Positions 35,750-45,101 of a DNA stretch of 64,000 nucleotides are shown one piece after another. The DNA comes from Paenibacillus sp. 481 (GTDB taxonomy: Bacteria > Bacillota > Bacilli > Paenibacillales > Paenibacillaceae): positions 2,796,501 to 2,860,500 of the forward strand of contig NZ_CP075175.1 of the NCBI RefSeq assembly GCF_021223605.1, given 5' to 3'. The notes under the pieces are model-generated. The model was not told the origin of the DNA. It saw nothing but the letters and a program-made list of their open reading frames with translations, and did not search any database. Position 1 is the first letter of the stretch; each line of letters starts with the position of its first letter. A program made the translations under genes and the position numbers.

Positions 35750-36949
35750 ATGACTCATTCAACAGCAGAAAGTGCACTATTTCAAACGTATTCCCGTTAT
35801 CCAATAGCGATGGTAAAAGGCCAAGGCAGTCGCTTATGGGATGACCAAGGCAATGAGTATTTGGACTTTATGTGCGGATTGGCCGTGACTAACTTAGGCC
35901 ACGCTCCAGAACGCGTGAAGCTGCGTGTGCAAGAGCAACTGGACACGTTATGGCATGTGTCCAATCTGTATCATATTCCGCAGCAAGAGCAAGCTGCGCA
36001 GTTATTGACTCAACATACGTGTGCAGATGCCGTATTTTTCTGCAACAGTGGCGCGGAAGCGAATGAAGCGGCTATTAAGCTGGCGCGTCGCTATCACGCA
36101 AAAGTGGCCAATACGGGACGATACGAAATTGTTACGTTCCATCAATCGTTCCACGGTCGTACGTTGGCAACGTTGACCGCGACGGGGCAAGACAAGGTGA
36201 AAGATGGATTTTCACCATTGCCGGAAGGCTTCCGCTACGCAACATTCAACGATATTGATGATCTGCGTGGTGCCATTAATGAACGTACGGCAGCGATCAT
36301 GTTAGAAATCGTGCAGGCTGAAGGTGGCGTTCATCCGATCGAGCCGGAGTTCGCACAAGCAGTCGCTGCGCTATGTAAGGAGCAAGGTTTGCTGCTTATC
36401 ATAGATGAAGTGCAGACGGGCATGGGACGCACGGGCAAGTTGTTTGCCCATGAGCACTATGGGCTGACGCCAGATATTTTCACAGTCGCTAAGGGACTTG
36501 GAAGTGGCTTCCCAGTAGGCGCCATGCTCGCACAAGGCTACTTAAAAGAAGCTTTTGGCCCTGGTAGCCACGCAACTACATTTGGTGGTACACCACTGGC
36601 GATGTCGGCTGTGCTCGGTACGATAGAAACGATGCTGGAGCAAAATGTTGTTGAACGTGCAGCTTCAGCAAGTGCGTACTTGCTCAAGCAGTTGGAGGAG
36701 AAATTATCTCATTTTCCGATCGTGCGTGGGATTCGTGGTCTCGGTCTGATTGTCGGTATTGAATGTTCAGAGCCGATCGCGGATCTGATTAGTGCCGCAC
36801 AGCAAGCGAAGCTGCTGGTCGTTCCGGCTGGCCCTAACGTTATTCGACTATTGCCTAACTTGCTCGTGAGCGAGCAGGAAACGGACGAAGCTGTGGCGAT
36901 TTTAGTGGAAGTGCTGACGAAACATTGTGCCGCATTATCAAAGACATAA
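35750..36949 (+). CDS. argD: Acetylornithine aminotransferase
   Basis: PLP enzyme converting N-acetylglutamate semialdehyde to N-acetylornithine. 399 residues, class III aminotransferase. The PLP contacts FCNSGAEANEAAIK, IIDEVQTGMGRTGKLF and the Schiff-base Lys in FTVAKGLGSGFPVGA are visible, and ATTFGGTPLAM follows. GAGGGGTG lies before the ATG. In B. subtilis carAB separates argD from argF; they are absent here. Confidence 0.97.
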   Translation: MTHSTAESALFQTYSRYPIAMVKGQGSRLWDDQGNEYLDFMCGLAVTNLGHAPERVKLRVQEQLDTLWHVSNLYHIPQQEQAAQLLTQHTCADAVFFCNSGAEANEAAIKLARRYHAKVANTGRYEIVTFHQSFHGRTLATLTATGQDKVKDGFSPLPEGFRYATFNDIDDLRGAINERTAAIMLEIVQAEGGVHPIEPEFAQAVAALCKEQGLLLIIDEVQTGMGRTGKLFAHEHYGLTPDIFTVAKGLGSGFPVGAMLAQGYLKEAFGPGSHATTFGGTPLAMSAVLGTIETMLEQNVVERAASASAYLLKQLEEKLSHFPIVRGIRGLGLIVGIECSEPIADLISAAQQAKLLVVPAGPNVIRLLPNLLVSEQETDEAVAILVEVLTKHCAALSKT

Positions 36950-36985
36950 CATGATCACACAACATAGAAGGAGGTATTACGGCAT

Positions 36986-37942
36986 ATGACTCCAGCCAGT
37001 ACACCATTAGCAACTCATTTTCGCGGACGTGATTTTGTTGCGTTAGCTGACTATACAGCAGAAGAACTGCAATATTTAATCGATTATGCGATTCACATCA
37101 AGCAGAAGCAAAAAGAAGGTGTGCCGTTTCAGCCGTTGAAAGGGAAGGCGCTGGGGATGATTTTTGAAAAATCGTCCACGCGGACACGTGTTTCCTTTGA
37201 AGTCGGTATGTTTCAGTTGGGTGGCCATGCGCTGTTTTTAAGCAAAAATGATTTGCAACTCGGTCGCGGCGAAACCGTGTGGGACACGGCGCAAACGATG
37301 TCTCGTTATTTGGACGGCATTATGATTCGTACATTTGCACACCGGACAGTCATTGATTTAGCTCGTGGCGCGACGATTCCGGTTATTAACGGGTTGTCTG
37401 ATCATAATCATCCATGCCAAGCGCTAGCTGATTATCAGACGATTTTCGAACATAAAGGCGCGCTTCAAGGTTTGAAGCTGGCTTACATCGGTGACGGTAA
37501 CAATGTCGCGCACTCGTTAATGATGGGTGGCAGTAAGCTCGGCGTACATGTTGCAGTAGCAACGCCAGCAGGCTATGAGCCTGACGCTGACATTGTGAAG
37601 CAATCCATGGAGCAGGCGTCCAAATCGGGAAGTCAACTGTTGTTAACGCAGGACCCGAAAGAAGCAATCGCCGATGCAGACGTCATCTACACGGACGTAT
37701 GGGCAAGCATGGGTCAAGAGGAAGAACAGGTGGAGCGTGAGCGAGCATTCTCCGGATTTCAAGTGAACGAAGCGTTAGTCAAATACGCGCAATCCGATTA
37801 TGTATTTATGCACTGCTTACCAGCGTATCGCGGTAAAGAGGTGAGTGCGGACATTATGGACGGTAAGCATTCTATCGTATTTGATCAAGCAGAGAATCGT
37901 CTGCACGCGCAAAAAGCAATCATGGCAGCTGTAATGGGCTAA
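36986..37942 (+). CDS. argF: Ornithine carbamoyltransferase
   Basis: Makes citrulline from ornithine and carbamoyl phosphate. 318 residues. Carbamoyl-phosphate motif [16 protein letters not shown], ornithine motifs [12 protein letters not shown] and [11 protein letters not shown] are all intact. GAAGGAGG precedes the ATG. It follows argD by 36 bp. The catabolic paralogue is also possible by sequence, but the biosynthetic neighbours argue for the anabolic enzyme. Confidence 0.96.
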   Translation: MTPASTPLATHFRGRDFVALADYTAEELQYLIDYAIHIKQKQKEGVPFQPLKGKALGMIFEKSSTRTRVSFEVGMFQLGGHALFLSKNDLQLGRGETVWDTAQTMSRYLDGIMIRTFAHRTVIDLARGATIPVINGLSDHNHPCQALADYQTIFEHKGALQGLKLAYIGDGNNVAHSLMMGGSKLGVHVAVATPAGYEPDADIVKQSMEQASKSGSQLLLTQDPKEAIADADVIYTDVWASMGQEEEQVERERAFSGFQVNEALVKYAQSDYVFMHCLPAYRGKEVSADIMDGKHSIVFDQAENRLHAQKAIMAAVMG

Positions 37943-37986
37943 TGGGCCACGACAAATATAGGTTGGATAAGGAGAGAGAAACGGCG

Positions 37987-39258
37987 ATGGCAAAAGATAA
38001 AATCGTGCTAGCATACTCGGGTGGGTTAGATACATCTGTTATTTTAAAATGGTTGAAAGAAACGTATAACGCAGAAATCATTGCTTTTACGGCTGACATT
38101 GGACAGAAGGAAGAACTCGATGGTCTGGAGGAAAAAGCACTGGCAACAGGTGCTTCCAAAGTATATATCGAGGATTTGCGCGATGAGTTTGCACAAGATT
38201 TTATATTCCCGATGTTCCAAGCGGGATCTTTGTACGAAGGACAATATTTGTTGGGCACGAGCATCGCTCGCCCGTTAATTGCGAAGCGTATGGTTGAAAT
38301 TGCTCGTAAGGAAGGCGCAATTGCAATCGCGCACGGCGCAACGGGAAAAGGCAATGACCAAGTGCGCTTTGAGCTGACAGCAGCTTCGTTAGCACCTGAG
38401 ATTGAAGTTATTGCACCGTGGCGTTCCGAGGCGTTCCGTGAGCAGTTCCCAGGACGTGCAGAAATGATCGCTTATGCGGAACAACATGGTATTCCTGTGC
38501 AGGCTTCAGCTTCTAAGCCGTATTCCACGGATCGCAACTTGCTACATATTAGCTTTGAGAGTGGCGTGCTTGAAGATCCTTGGTTCGACCCAAGTGCGGA
38601 CGAGAACAAAGACATGTTCGTGTTGAGCGTGGCACCGGAAGATGCGCCAGATGTGGCAGAGTATGTGGAATTGACGTTTGAGCAGGGGAACTGTGTGGCG
38701 GTGAATGGTGAGCAACTGTCGCCGCTGCAAGTGATGGAAACGTTGAATGAGATTGGCGGTAAGCACGGCATTGGACGTGTTGATATGGTGGAAAATCGCT
38801 TTGTTGGCATGAAGAGCCGTGGTGTGTACGAGACGCCAGGTGGCACGATCTTGTTTACGGCGCATCGCAAAATGGAGTCTTTGACGATGGACCGTGAAGT
38901 GATGCATTTGCGTGATTCGCTAATTTCCAAATATAGCTCGCTCGTGTACAACGGCTTCTGGTTTGCACCAGAACGCTTGGCTATTCAAGTGCTCGTTGAT
39001 GAAAGCCAGAAGCACGTAACGGGTACAGTACGTTTGAAGCTGTACAAGGGCAACGTGATCGGAGCAGGTGTGCAAAGCTCGCTTAGCTTGTACAATCCGG
39101 ATATTGCAACGATGGAAGCAGATCCTTCTAAAGCGTATGACCAAAATGATGCGACAGGCTTTATCCGCTTAAACGCGCTGCGTTTGAAGGTAGCAGCAAG
39201 TGTACACGGTTCGACAGTGCACGGTGCTGTGTTGGAGGAAGCTGGCGTTAATCGCTAA
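37987..39258 (+). CDS. argG: Argininosuccinate synthase
   Basis: Condenses citrulline and aspartate using ATP. 423 residues, a little longer than the typical ~405. The P-loop-like [15 protein letters not shown] and [14 protein letters not shown], then [12 protein letters not shown], are present. The ATG at 37987 has AAGGAGAG upstream; an in-frame ATG at 37942 overlaps the argF stop and lacks a site. Next gene argH follows after 80 bp. Confidence 0.97.
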   Translation: MAKDKIVLAYSGGLDTSVILKWLKETYNAEIIAFTADIGQKEELDGLEEKALATGASKVYIEDLRDEFAQDFIFPMFQAGSLYEGQYLLGTSIARPLIAKRMVEIARKEGAIAIAHGATGKGNDQVRFELTAASLAPEIEVIAPWRSEAFREQFPGRAEMIAYAEQHGIPVQASASKPYSTDRNLLHISFESGVLEDPWFDPSADENKDMFVLSVAPEDAPDVAEYVELTFEQGNCVAVNGEQLSPLQVMETLNEIGGKHGIGRVDMVENRFVGMKSRGVYETPGGTILFTAHRKMESLTMDREVMHLRDSLISKYSSLVYNGFWFAPERLAIQVLVDESQKHVTGTVRLKLYKGNVIGAGVQSSLSLYNPDIATMEADPSKAYDQNDATGFIRLNALRLKVAASVHGSTVHGAVLEEAGVNR

Positions 39259-39338
39259 TTGAGAACCATTAATTATAATCGTTAATCGTTGTAGTTGAGA
39301 TATTTGATAAGGGTAGTGAGGCACAAGGAGGAACAGAC

Positions 39339-40754
39339 GTGAGCAAATTGTGGGGCGGCCGGTTTACGAAACAGACGGATCAACTGGTTGAAAGGTACAC
39401 GGCATCAATTACCTTTGACCAAGTGATGGCAGAAGAAGATATTGAGGGCAGTTTAGCCCACGTGACGATGCTGGGGAAATGCGGTATTTTGCCAGAGGCG
39501 GACGTTGAAAAAATTAAAGACGGTCTGCATCAGGTGCTGCAGCAAATCCGACGCGGCGATATGGATTATTCGGTATCGGATGAAGATATTCATATGAATA
39601 TCGAGAAGACGTTGATCGATCTAATCGGCCCTGTTGGAGGCAAGCTGCATACAGGGCGGAGCCGCAATGACCAAGTGGCGACAGATATGCACTTGTATTT
39701 GCGCAAGCGGGTTGTCATGTTCGTCGATTTGCTTGGTCAGTTGCAAGGAGCGCTATTGAAGCAGGCGGAAGCAAACTTGGATACGATTGTGCCAGGTTAC
39801 ACGCATTTGCAACGGGCGCAGCCCATCTTGTTCGCCCATCACTTGATGGCGTACGTGTCCATGTTCGAGCGCGATATTGAGCGGTTCGTTGACAGCTATA
39901 AGCGGATTAATACACTTCCGCTAGGGGCAGGAGCGTTGGCGGGAACGACGTTCGCCATCGATCGTCATTTTGTTGCTGCGGAATTAGGGTTTGATCGGGT
40001 GTACGAAAATAGTCTGGATGCAGTAAGTGATCGGGATTTTATCGTCGAGTTTCTGTCTAATTCGTCGCTCGTTATGATGCACTTGTCTCGCTTGTGTGAG
40101 GAGCTTGTGTTGTGGTCGAGCACTGAATTTCAATTCGTGGAGCTGGACGATGCGTTTTGCACAGGCTCCAGCATTATGCCGCAGAAGAAGAATCCGGACG
40201 TTGCCGAGCTTGTGCGCGGTAAGACAGGACGTGTGTACGGTCATCTCGTTGGTATGCTGACAGTGCTCAAGGCGTTGCCGCTTGCCTATAACAAAGATAT
40301 GCAGGAAGACAAAGAGGGCATGTTCGACACGGTGGAAACGTTGGAAGGTGCGCTGCGTTTGTTCACGCCGATGGTTGAGACGATGAAGGTGAACCGTGAT
40401 CGCATGCGTCAAGCCGTTCGCCAAGATTTCTCGAATGCAACGGACATTGCAGACTTCCTTGTTAACAAAGGATTGCCATTCCGTCAGGCGCATGAAGTAA
40501 TCGGCAAGACGGTATTGTACTGCATACAGCAGAACAAATACTTGCTTGATTTATCCTTGGATGAATTCAGGCAGTTCTCGACCTTATTCGACGAGCGCAT
40601 TTACGATGTGTTGCAGCCGGAAAATGTCGTGAATGCTCGTGACGTGTATGGCGGTACTGCGGCTGTGCAAGTTACAGCGGCTATCGAGCGTGCGGGTTCT
40701 GCGTTGAGCAATACCTTATCATGGGTGCAGCAGCACGCATCAACAAGATCATAG
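39339..40754 (+). CDS. argH: Argininosuccinate lyase
   Basis: Last step: splits argininosuccinate into arginine and fumarate. 471 residues. KLWGGRFTK at the N-terminus and the signature [16 protein letters not shown] with the catalytic Ser are present, as is [18 protein letters not shown]. The GTG at 39339 follows AGGAGGAA. Closes the ornithine-to-arginine set; a strong terminator follows. Confidence 0.97.
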   Translation: MSKLWGGRFTKQTDQLVERYTASITFDQVMAEEDIEGSLAHVTMLGKCGILPEADVEKIKDGLHQVLQQIRRGDMDYSVSDEDIHMNIEKTLIDLIGPVGGKLHTGRSRNDQVATDMHLYLRKRVVMFVDLLGQLQGALLKQAEANLDTIVPGYTHLQRAQPILFAHHLMAYVSMFERDIERFVDSYKRINTLPLGAGALAGTTFAIDRHFVAAELGFDRVYENSLDAVSDRDFIVEFLSNSSLVMMHLSRLCEELVLWSSTEFQFVELDDAFCTGSSIMPQKKNPDVAELVRGKTGRVYGHLVGMLTVLKALPLAYNKDMQEDKEGMFDTVETLEGALRLFTPMVETMKVNRDRMRQAVRQDFSNATDIADFLVNKGLPFRQAHEVIGKTVLYCIQQNKYLLDLSLDEFRQFSTLFDERIYDVLQPENVVNARDVYGGTAAVQVTAAIERAGSALSNTLSWVQQHASTRS

Positions 40755-40827
40755 TGGTGAACGCTCTAATCATATAATCGATATGCTTAGCATGTATCGC
40801 ATAGTAGGAAGAATACAATTGTACAAG

Positions 40828-40882
40828 GAGCAGCACGCGTTAATAGCGTCCCGTGAGACGCTGACGCGTGCTGCTCTTTTTT
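40828..40882 (+). terminator. Strong terminator of the arg gene run
   Basis: GAGCAGCACGCGT (40828-40840) and then TAGCGTC pair with GACGCT and ACGCGTGCTGCTC (40857-40876), loop CCGTGA. A T run follows. The stem is about 20 bp. Confidence 0.93.
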
Positions 40883-40906
40883 GCTGGCTTGTTGCTGCAT
40901 ACACAT

Positions 40907-40935
40907 AGAGCCCTACGACAATCACCTAGGGCTCT
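40907..40935 (-). terminator. Hairpin after gerAC
   Basis: AGAGCCCTA (40907-40915) and TAGGGCTCT (40927-40935) form a perfect 9-bp stem just after the minus-strand gerAC gene. There is no clear T-tract on either strand. Confidence 0.4.
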
Positions 40936-40949
40936 TACGCTGTTGCCTA

Positions 40950-42155
40950 TTACTTCGCCTCGTTCATATTTTCCAGTCCGTAGTCTTCGATCTGAATGTG
41001 TGATTCGATTTTAATTGTGGACTTTTTAAAATGCTCGGGCCAATTTTGCTTCAATTTGTTCCATTGTTGCGGATATTTCATATTCAGCTCAGTGCCAAAG
41101 CCGACAACATCAGCTTGATACTTGTCTTGAATAAGCGTCAACACTTCTCGTACCATTTTCGTTACTTCTTGCTCGACTTTACGTTCCGATTCTCGAATGA
41201 TTTTATTTACCTGCTCATCGTCATTCGTAATTTGCATCGGTCGCAGTTCTTCGGAAATCCGCCCCCGGGAACGAATGTTGACGTGAAATGAAATGTGCTC
41301 GCCTTCCACTTGTGGTGTAATCGTTGTGTTTAATTGTTTATTTTCATATACGAACAGGGGAGCGCCGTGATCATCATTAAGGCGCAGCAATCCGCCTGTT
41401 TTTTTGCCTGTCAGCCACGTAAGGCCTTGTAATTGTAACGGATTCAAATATCCAACTAACTTTTTCGTATCGCCTCTAATGATGCCCCCACCAAAAAAGG
41501 TAATCTTTCCTTTATCTACAGCTAAGGTCTGCACCATAAAGCTTGAATGGTTAAGCAGCTTGCCCATCGTCTTTTGTATCGTTAATACCGGAAGAATTCG
41601 GGTGGAGCGATACTGGTTGTCTGCAATATTTGTCACGATATTCGTCGGTATTTCGGTGCCATCCACATCCAGTGTTTTGCTTGCTTCCCCTTTTGAAAGA
41701 AGAACAATGCTGCTTTCGCGGAATCCCTCATCACGGTAAAAAAAGTTCAGCGTTGTAATCAAATCTCGCTTCTGGGCGAACTTTTCGCTAATAAGCAACA
41801 CCTTAATATGCTCTCCGAAAATAGGGTTTGCTTCTAAGGCAACACGCCGTGTTAATTCATGCGACGTTTCACCGATACGTGTAATATTGGAGTATGGCTT
41901 CGTACCAGGAGAGCCTCCCTGTAAGCCAGCAGCAATCTTAGGGATTACGAGCTGATACGTTAATTTTATACGCTGATCCGGTCGGGTCTGTAGTAGAGAC
42001 GCATCGATCGCCTTACTATCGTCAGCTGTATCTATCCCTACTCCTGTTGTAAAGGAAAGCTCGTCAATTTGACGGCTATCCCAGCATCCTGTCAATAAAC
42101 TCAGCACCACAGCCGCTAGTATGCATATTCTACGTGTGTTAAGACTGCGCTTCAT
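40950..42155 (-). CDS. gerAC: Ger(x)C family spore germination lipoprotein
   Basis: C subunit of a nutrient germinant receptor in the spore inner membrane. 401 residues from the ATG at 42155, after GGGGGAAAG; it overlaps gerAB by 17 bp. The signal ends in the lipobox LLTGC, followed by WDSRQIDELSF, the family start. VVGFGTELNMKYPQQW is the C-terminal signature. The germinant cannot be told from sequence. Confidence 0.95.
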   Translation of the reverse strand: MKRSLNTRRICILAAVVLSLLTGCWDSRQIDELSFTTGVGIDTADDSKAIDASLLQTRPDQRIKLTYQLVIPKIAAGLQGGSPGTKPYSNITRIGETSHELTRRVALEANPIFGEHIKVLLISEKFAQKRDLITTLNFFYRDEGFRESSIVLLSKGEASKTLDVDGTEIPTNIVTNIADNQYRSTRILPVLTIQKTMGKLLNHSSFMVQTLAVDKGKITFFGGGIIRGDTKKLVGYLNPLQLQGLTWLTGKKTGGLLRLNDDHGAPLFVYENKQLNTTITPQVEGEHISFHVNIRSRGRISEELRPMQITNDDEQVNKIIRESERKVEQEVTKMVREVLTLIQDKYQADVVGFGTELNMKYPQQWNKLKQNWPEHFKKSTIKIESHIQIEDYGLENMNEAK

Positions 42156-43254
42156 GATTCGCTTTCCCCCGTATCCAGTACATAAAAATGAGCAATAACG
42201 GAACAACGATAACGATTCCGTAAAACATCCATTCGATGTAACGTAGAAGCTTGAACAACGAAAATACGCTGCGTGGAATCATGGCTAACAGATAAATGAT
42301 CGGCATGATCAGGAATACTCCGCCAAGGGGCTTGGCTATGTATACTTTTAACGCCCTTACGATGAAATAATGATACATGACGTAAGCCGTATATATTTGC
42401 ATAATCCATACTGCCATAAGGAATGAATCAAAGCGCTCGAAGAGAAGGCCTGTGTATTCAAATGAACGAATAAGCGATATCGTCGGCCATAGGACCGTTT
42501 TCGTCACTTCGACACCTAGTCCTCCGATAACAGCTAAATAGGTGAAAAAATATATCGCTGTCGGAACGCCAATTCCATACCAGACCGCACGGGGAGCTCG
42601 GGATGGATTGGTTAGAAAAGCAGGCAAAATAAGCAGCGCTTCAATCCCGATAAACGAGGTGAAAGCGGGATCGAAGCCCGCTACAATCGGGATAATGCCA
42701 TGCGATAGGGCAGGACGCAAATGCTCAATATCAAACGTTTTTAAGCTGAGCAGGAGGCAACCAAACAGGACGAGTACCGTTATCGGCAATAAAATGCCGA
42801 ATAACCGTGCAATGGCCCCCAGCTCGCCAAAAACGATATAGACTGCGGCCATCATCATCACGATGATAATAACCGATTTGGGTGTTTGCTCGAGTAAAAA
42901 TAAATCGACCACCTCGGCAAGTACTCTGACTTCATAGCTGGCCATTCCGATAAAAAAGACGATCATAAAGCCAACCAAAATGCGTCCTAACCATTTTCCG
43001 ATTAGGAGCTGGCTGTACTCAAATACCGTTAATCCCGGGAATTTGTTGCTAATATAGACCATTAAGTAGCCGATGCCGATACAGATCAAGCCTGTTAAAA
43101 AGATCGAAATCCAACCGTCGGGTGTATCCATGCTCATAGACATATTGCGCGGCAGCGATAAAATAGCTGTGCCTAAAATGTTGTTGGCAAGGATGATTGA
43201 CATTTGCGGCGTATTAATTTTATTGTGTTTCGTGCCGCTGTCAACTAAGTTCAT
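42139..43254 (-). CDS. gerAB: GerAB-type germination permease
   Basis: B subunit of the germinant receptor, an APC-superfamily transporter-like membrane protein with about ten transmembrane segments that senses the germinant. 371 residues. MSIILANNILGTAILSLPR is the family N-terminus. The ATG at 43254 with AGGGGTGA about 9 nt before is preferred to the GTG at 43266, which overlaps the gerAA stop. Sits between gerAA and gerAC. Confidence 0.94.
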   Translation of the reverse strand: MNLVDSGTKHNKINTPQMSIILANNILGTAILSLPRNMSMSMDTPDGWISIFLTGLICIGIGYLMVYISNKFPGLTVFEYSQLLIGKWLGRILVGFMIVFFIGMASYEVRVLAEVVDLFLLEQTPKSVIIIVMMMAAVYIVFGELGAIARLFGILLPITVLVLFGCLLLSLKTFDIEHLRPALSHGIIPIVAGFDPAFTSFIGIEALLILPAFLTNPSRAPRAVWYGIGVPTAIYFFTYLAVIGGLGVEVTKTVLWPTISLIRSFEYTGLLFERFDSFLMAVWIMQIYTAYVMYHYFIVRALKVYIAKPLGGVFLIMPIIYLLAMIPRSVFSLFKLLRYIEWMFYGIVIVVPLLLIFMYWIRGKANHEAQS

Positions 43255-43262
43255 ACTTGATG

Positions 43263-44978
43263 TCACCCCTTATCGCTCTTATCACCTGGAGATGGTGGTT
43301 GTCTGTCTCTGTTTTTCGATTTAAGCATTTTTGGTCGCATCACCATTTTGAAGATGGGAAAACGGACAATGAAATCTTCCCAGTCATTTGTCCGAAAAGT
43401 CGCCGCAGGAGAGACATAAGGAACACCGAAACTTTTTAACTTTACGACATGTGCTGTCAGTACAATGAAGAACATAATGACACCGTACAGGCCTAGTGTA
43501 GCAGCACAGAACATGACCAAAAACCGCAGCATCCGAATCGATATACTTAACACATATTGTGGGATCGTAAAGGAAGAGATGGCGGTTAGTGCTACAACAA
43601 TAATCATAATAGGGCTGACGAGATGGGCCTCAACAGCCGCAGTGCCGACCACTAGACCGCCAACGAGCACGACAGAGCCGACAGGTACGGGTAAGCGTAA
43701 ACCTGCCTCGCGCAGCACTTCGATTGATATTTCCATCATGAGAGATTCCACTAATGGAGGAAAAGGTACTCCTTCCCTCGTTCCAGACATGGATATAGCC
43801 AGCTTGGTCGGAATTAAGCCTTGATGGAATGAAATAAACGCAATATAGATGGCTGGGCCAAACAAGGCGACGAATGCTGCTAAATAGCGCAACATGCGTG
43901 TCAATGAACCTGGAAGCCACCTATCATAGTAGTCTTCGGGTGTTTGCAGCATCATATTGAAGGTAACAGGTGCGATCAGGGCGAACGGGGACCCGTCCAC
44001 CATAATGGCGACGCGCCCTTCTAGCAGTGCAGCGATCACGCGGTCTGGGCGCTCTGTGTTTTGGAGCTGTGGGAAGGGGGACAAGTAGTTGTCCTCAATC
44101 CACTGCTCGATATAGCCTGTCTCCGGTATATCGTCAGCTTGAATCGTATCGATTCTGCGTTTCACTTCTTCAACCAAATCAGGCTCGGCAATGTCTTTAA
44201 TGTAGAATAGAGCGACCTTTTTGCGATTGCGTTCCCCGAGCTCAAAGCCTGATACGGTAAAGTTTGGATCATTTATCCGATCGCGCAAAATGGTCGTGTT
44301 TGCCCGCAGCGATTCAATAAAACCTAAGCGAGGCCCACGTACTAAAGGCTCGGATGGAGGATCTTCTATGCTTCGCATCAACTTCGCCTTTGTACCGAGC
44401 ACAATGGCCGTAGCCGAGCCATCTATTAACAAGATGGACGAGCCCGTAAGTAAGCACGTAACCAAGTGCTTAATGTCGTTCGTATCTTCAATTTCACTCA
44501 GTGGAATCCAAGTGTTCTTTAAGCTGCGTGCAAGCTGATCGCCATTCATCACATCTGCACCGATGTCGCTTGCCTCTGCCCGCATAAGCGGCTCCAACAC
44601 AAACTGATTAATGACAGCTTTATCAGCCAAACAATCCATGTAGAGCAGCATGGCATTATGCTTGCAAAATCCAAACGGACGCATGTACAGATCGGTGTTA
44701 TGCCCGACTTGCTGACAAATGATATCCAAGTTGTCGTTGAGCGAGCGCTGTAACTGTTGCTCGCTATCTTTACCTGTGGCATGAGGTTGATGCAACAACT
44801 GGCATTGTGTGGGTTGATTTGCGACGGTCGGTTTGGATTTGATATCTCTCCATCGCTTCATAAAGCGCTCGTTATGGCTAAGCCAGCTGAACAGCTTGTA
44901 AATAGAGTACGGAATAATAAAGCTAGCTAACGCTTCTACCCAAGTTAAAAAAGTAGGAGGCTGCACATATTTCATCAT
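43263..44978 (-). CDS. gerAA: GerAA-type germination receptor A subunit
   Basis: A subunit of the nutrient receptor. 571 residues. A hydrophilic N-terminal half with SLRANTTILRDRINDPNF and GRVAIMVDGSPFALIAPVTF leads to several transmembrane segments (LRYLAAFVALFGPAIYIAFISFH, VGSVVLVGGLVVGTAAVEA). The ATG at 44978 follows AGGTGA; a GTG at 44987 is also possible. A sigma-G-like promoter lies just upstream. First gene of the operon. Confidence 0.95.
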   Translation of the reverse strand: MMKYVQPPTFLTWVEALASFIIPYSIYKLFSWLSHNERFMKRWRDIKSKPTVANQPTQCQLLHQPHATGKDSEQQLQRSLNDNLDIICQQVGHNTDLYMRPFGFCKHNAMLLYMDCLADKAVINQFVLEPLMRAEASDIGADVMNGDQLARSLKNTWIPLSEIEDTNDIKHLVTCLLTGSSILLIDGSATAIVLGTKAKLMRSIEDPPSEPLVRGPRLGFIESLRANTTILRDRINDPNFTVSGFELGERNRKKVALFYIKDIAEPDLVEEVKRRIDTIQADDIPETGYIEQWIEDNYLSPFPQLQNTERPDRVIAALLEGRVAIMVDGSPFALIAPVTFNMMLQTPEDYYDRWLPGSLTRMLRYLAAFVALFGPAIYIAFISFHQGLIPTKLAISMSGTREGVPFPPLVESLMMEISIEVLREAGLRLPVPVGSVVLVGGLVVGTAAVEAHLVSPIMIIVVALTAISSFTIPQYVLSISIRMLRFLVMFCAATLGLYGVIMFFIVLTAHVVKLKSFGVPYVSPAATFRTNDWEDFIVRFPIFKMVMRPKMLKSKNRDRQPPSPGDKSDKG

Positions 44979-44994
44979 TGTTATCACCTGTCGT

Positions 44995-45024
44995 TAGCAT
45001 GTGCTGTTCAGCTAGGAATATGCA
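44995..45024 (-). promoter_or_regulatory. Sigma-G/F-like forespore promoter of the gerA operon
   Basis: On the minus strand TGCATA (45024-45019), 17 nt, CATGCTA (45001-44995). The sigma-G consensus is about TGMATA-N17/18-CATACTA, so only one base differs. The predicted leader would be very short (about 10 nt). Confidence 0.5.
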
Positions 45025-45027
45025 GAA

Positions 45028-45071
45028 ATAAGCATCTCCCTCTTCTAAGGCAAGAAGAAGGAAATGCTTAT
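45028..45071 (-). terminator. Hairpin between the VanW gene and gerAA
   Basis: ATAAGCAT (45028-45035) and ATGCTTAT (45064-45071) close a stem that continues through CTTCT / AGAAG with mismatches. It lies after the minus-strand VanW gene and before gerAA. The T-tract is weak. Confidence 0.55.
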
Positions 45072-45101
45072 AGCGTCAACCGTAAACATTCGTTAGCCCC
45101 A

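Noticed and set aside
37942-37986. ArgG start at ATG 37942
   Set aside because: It overlaps the argF stop and has no ribosome-binding site, whereas 37987 has AAGGAGAG and the family N-terminus.
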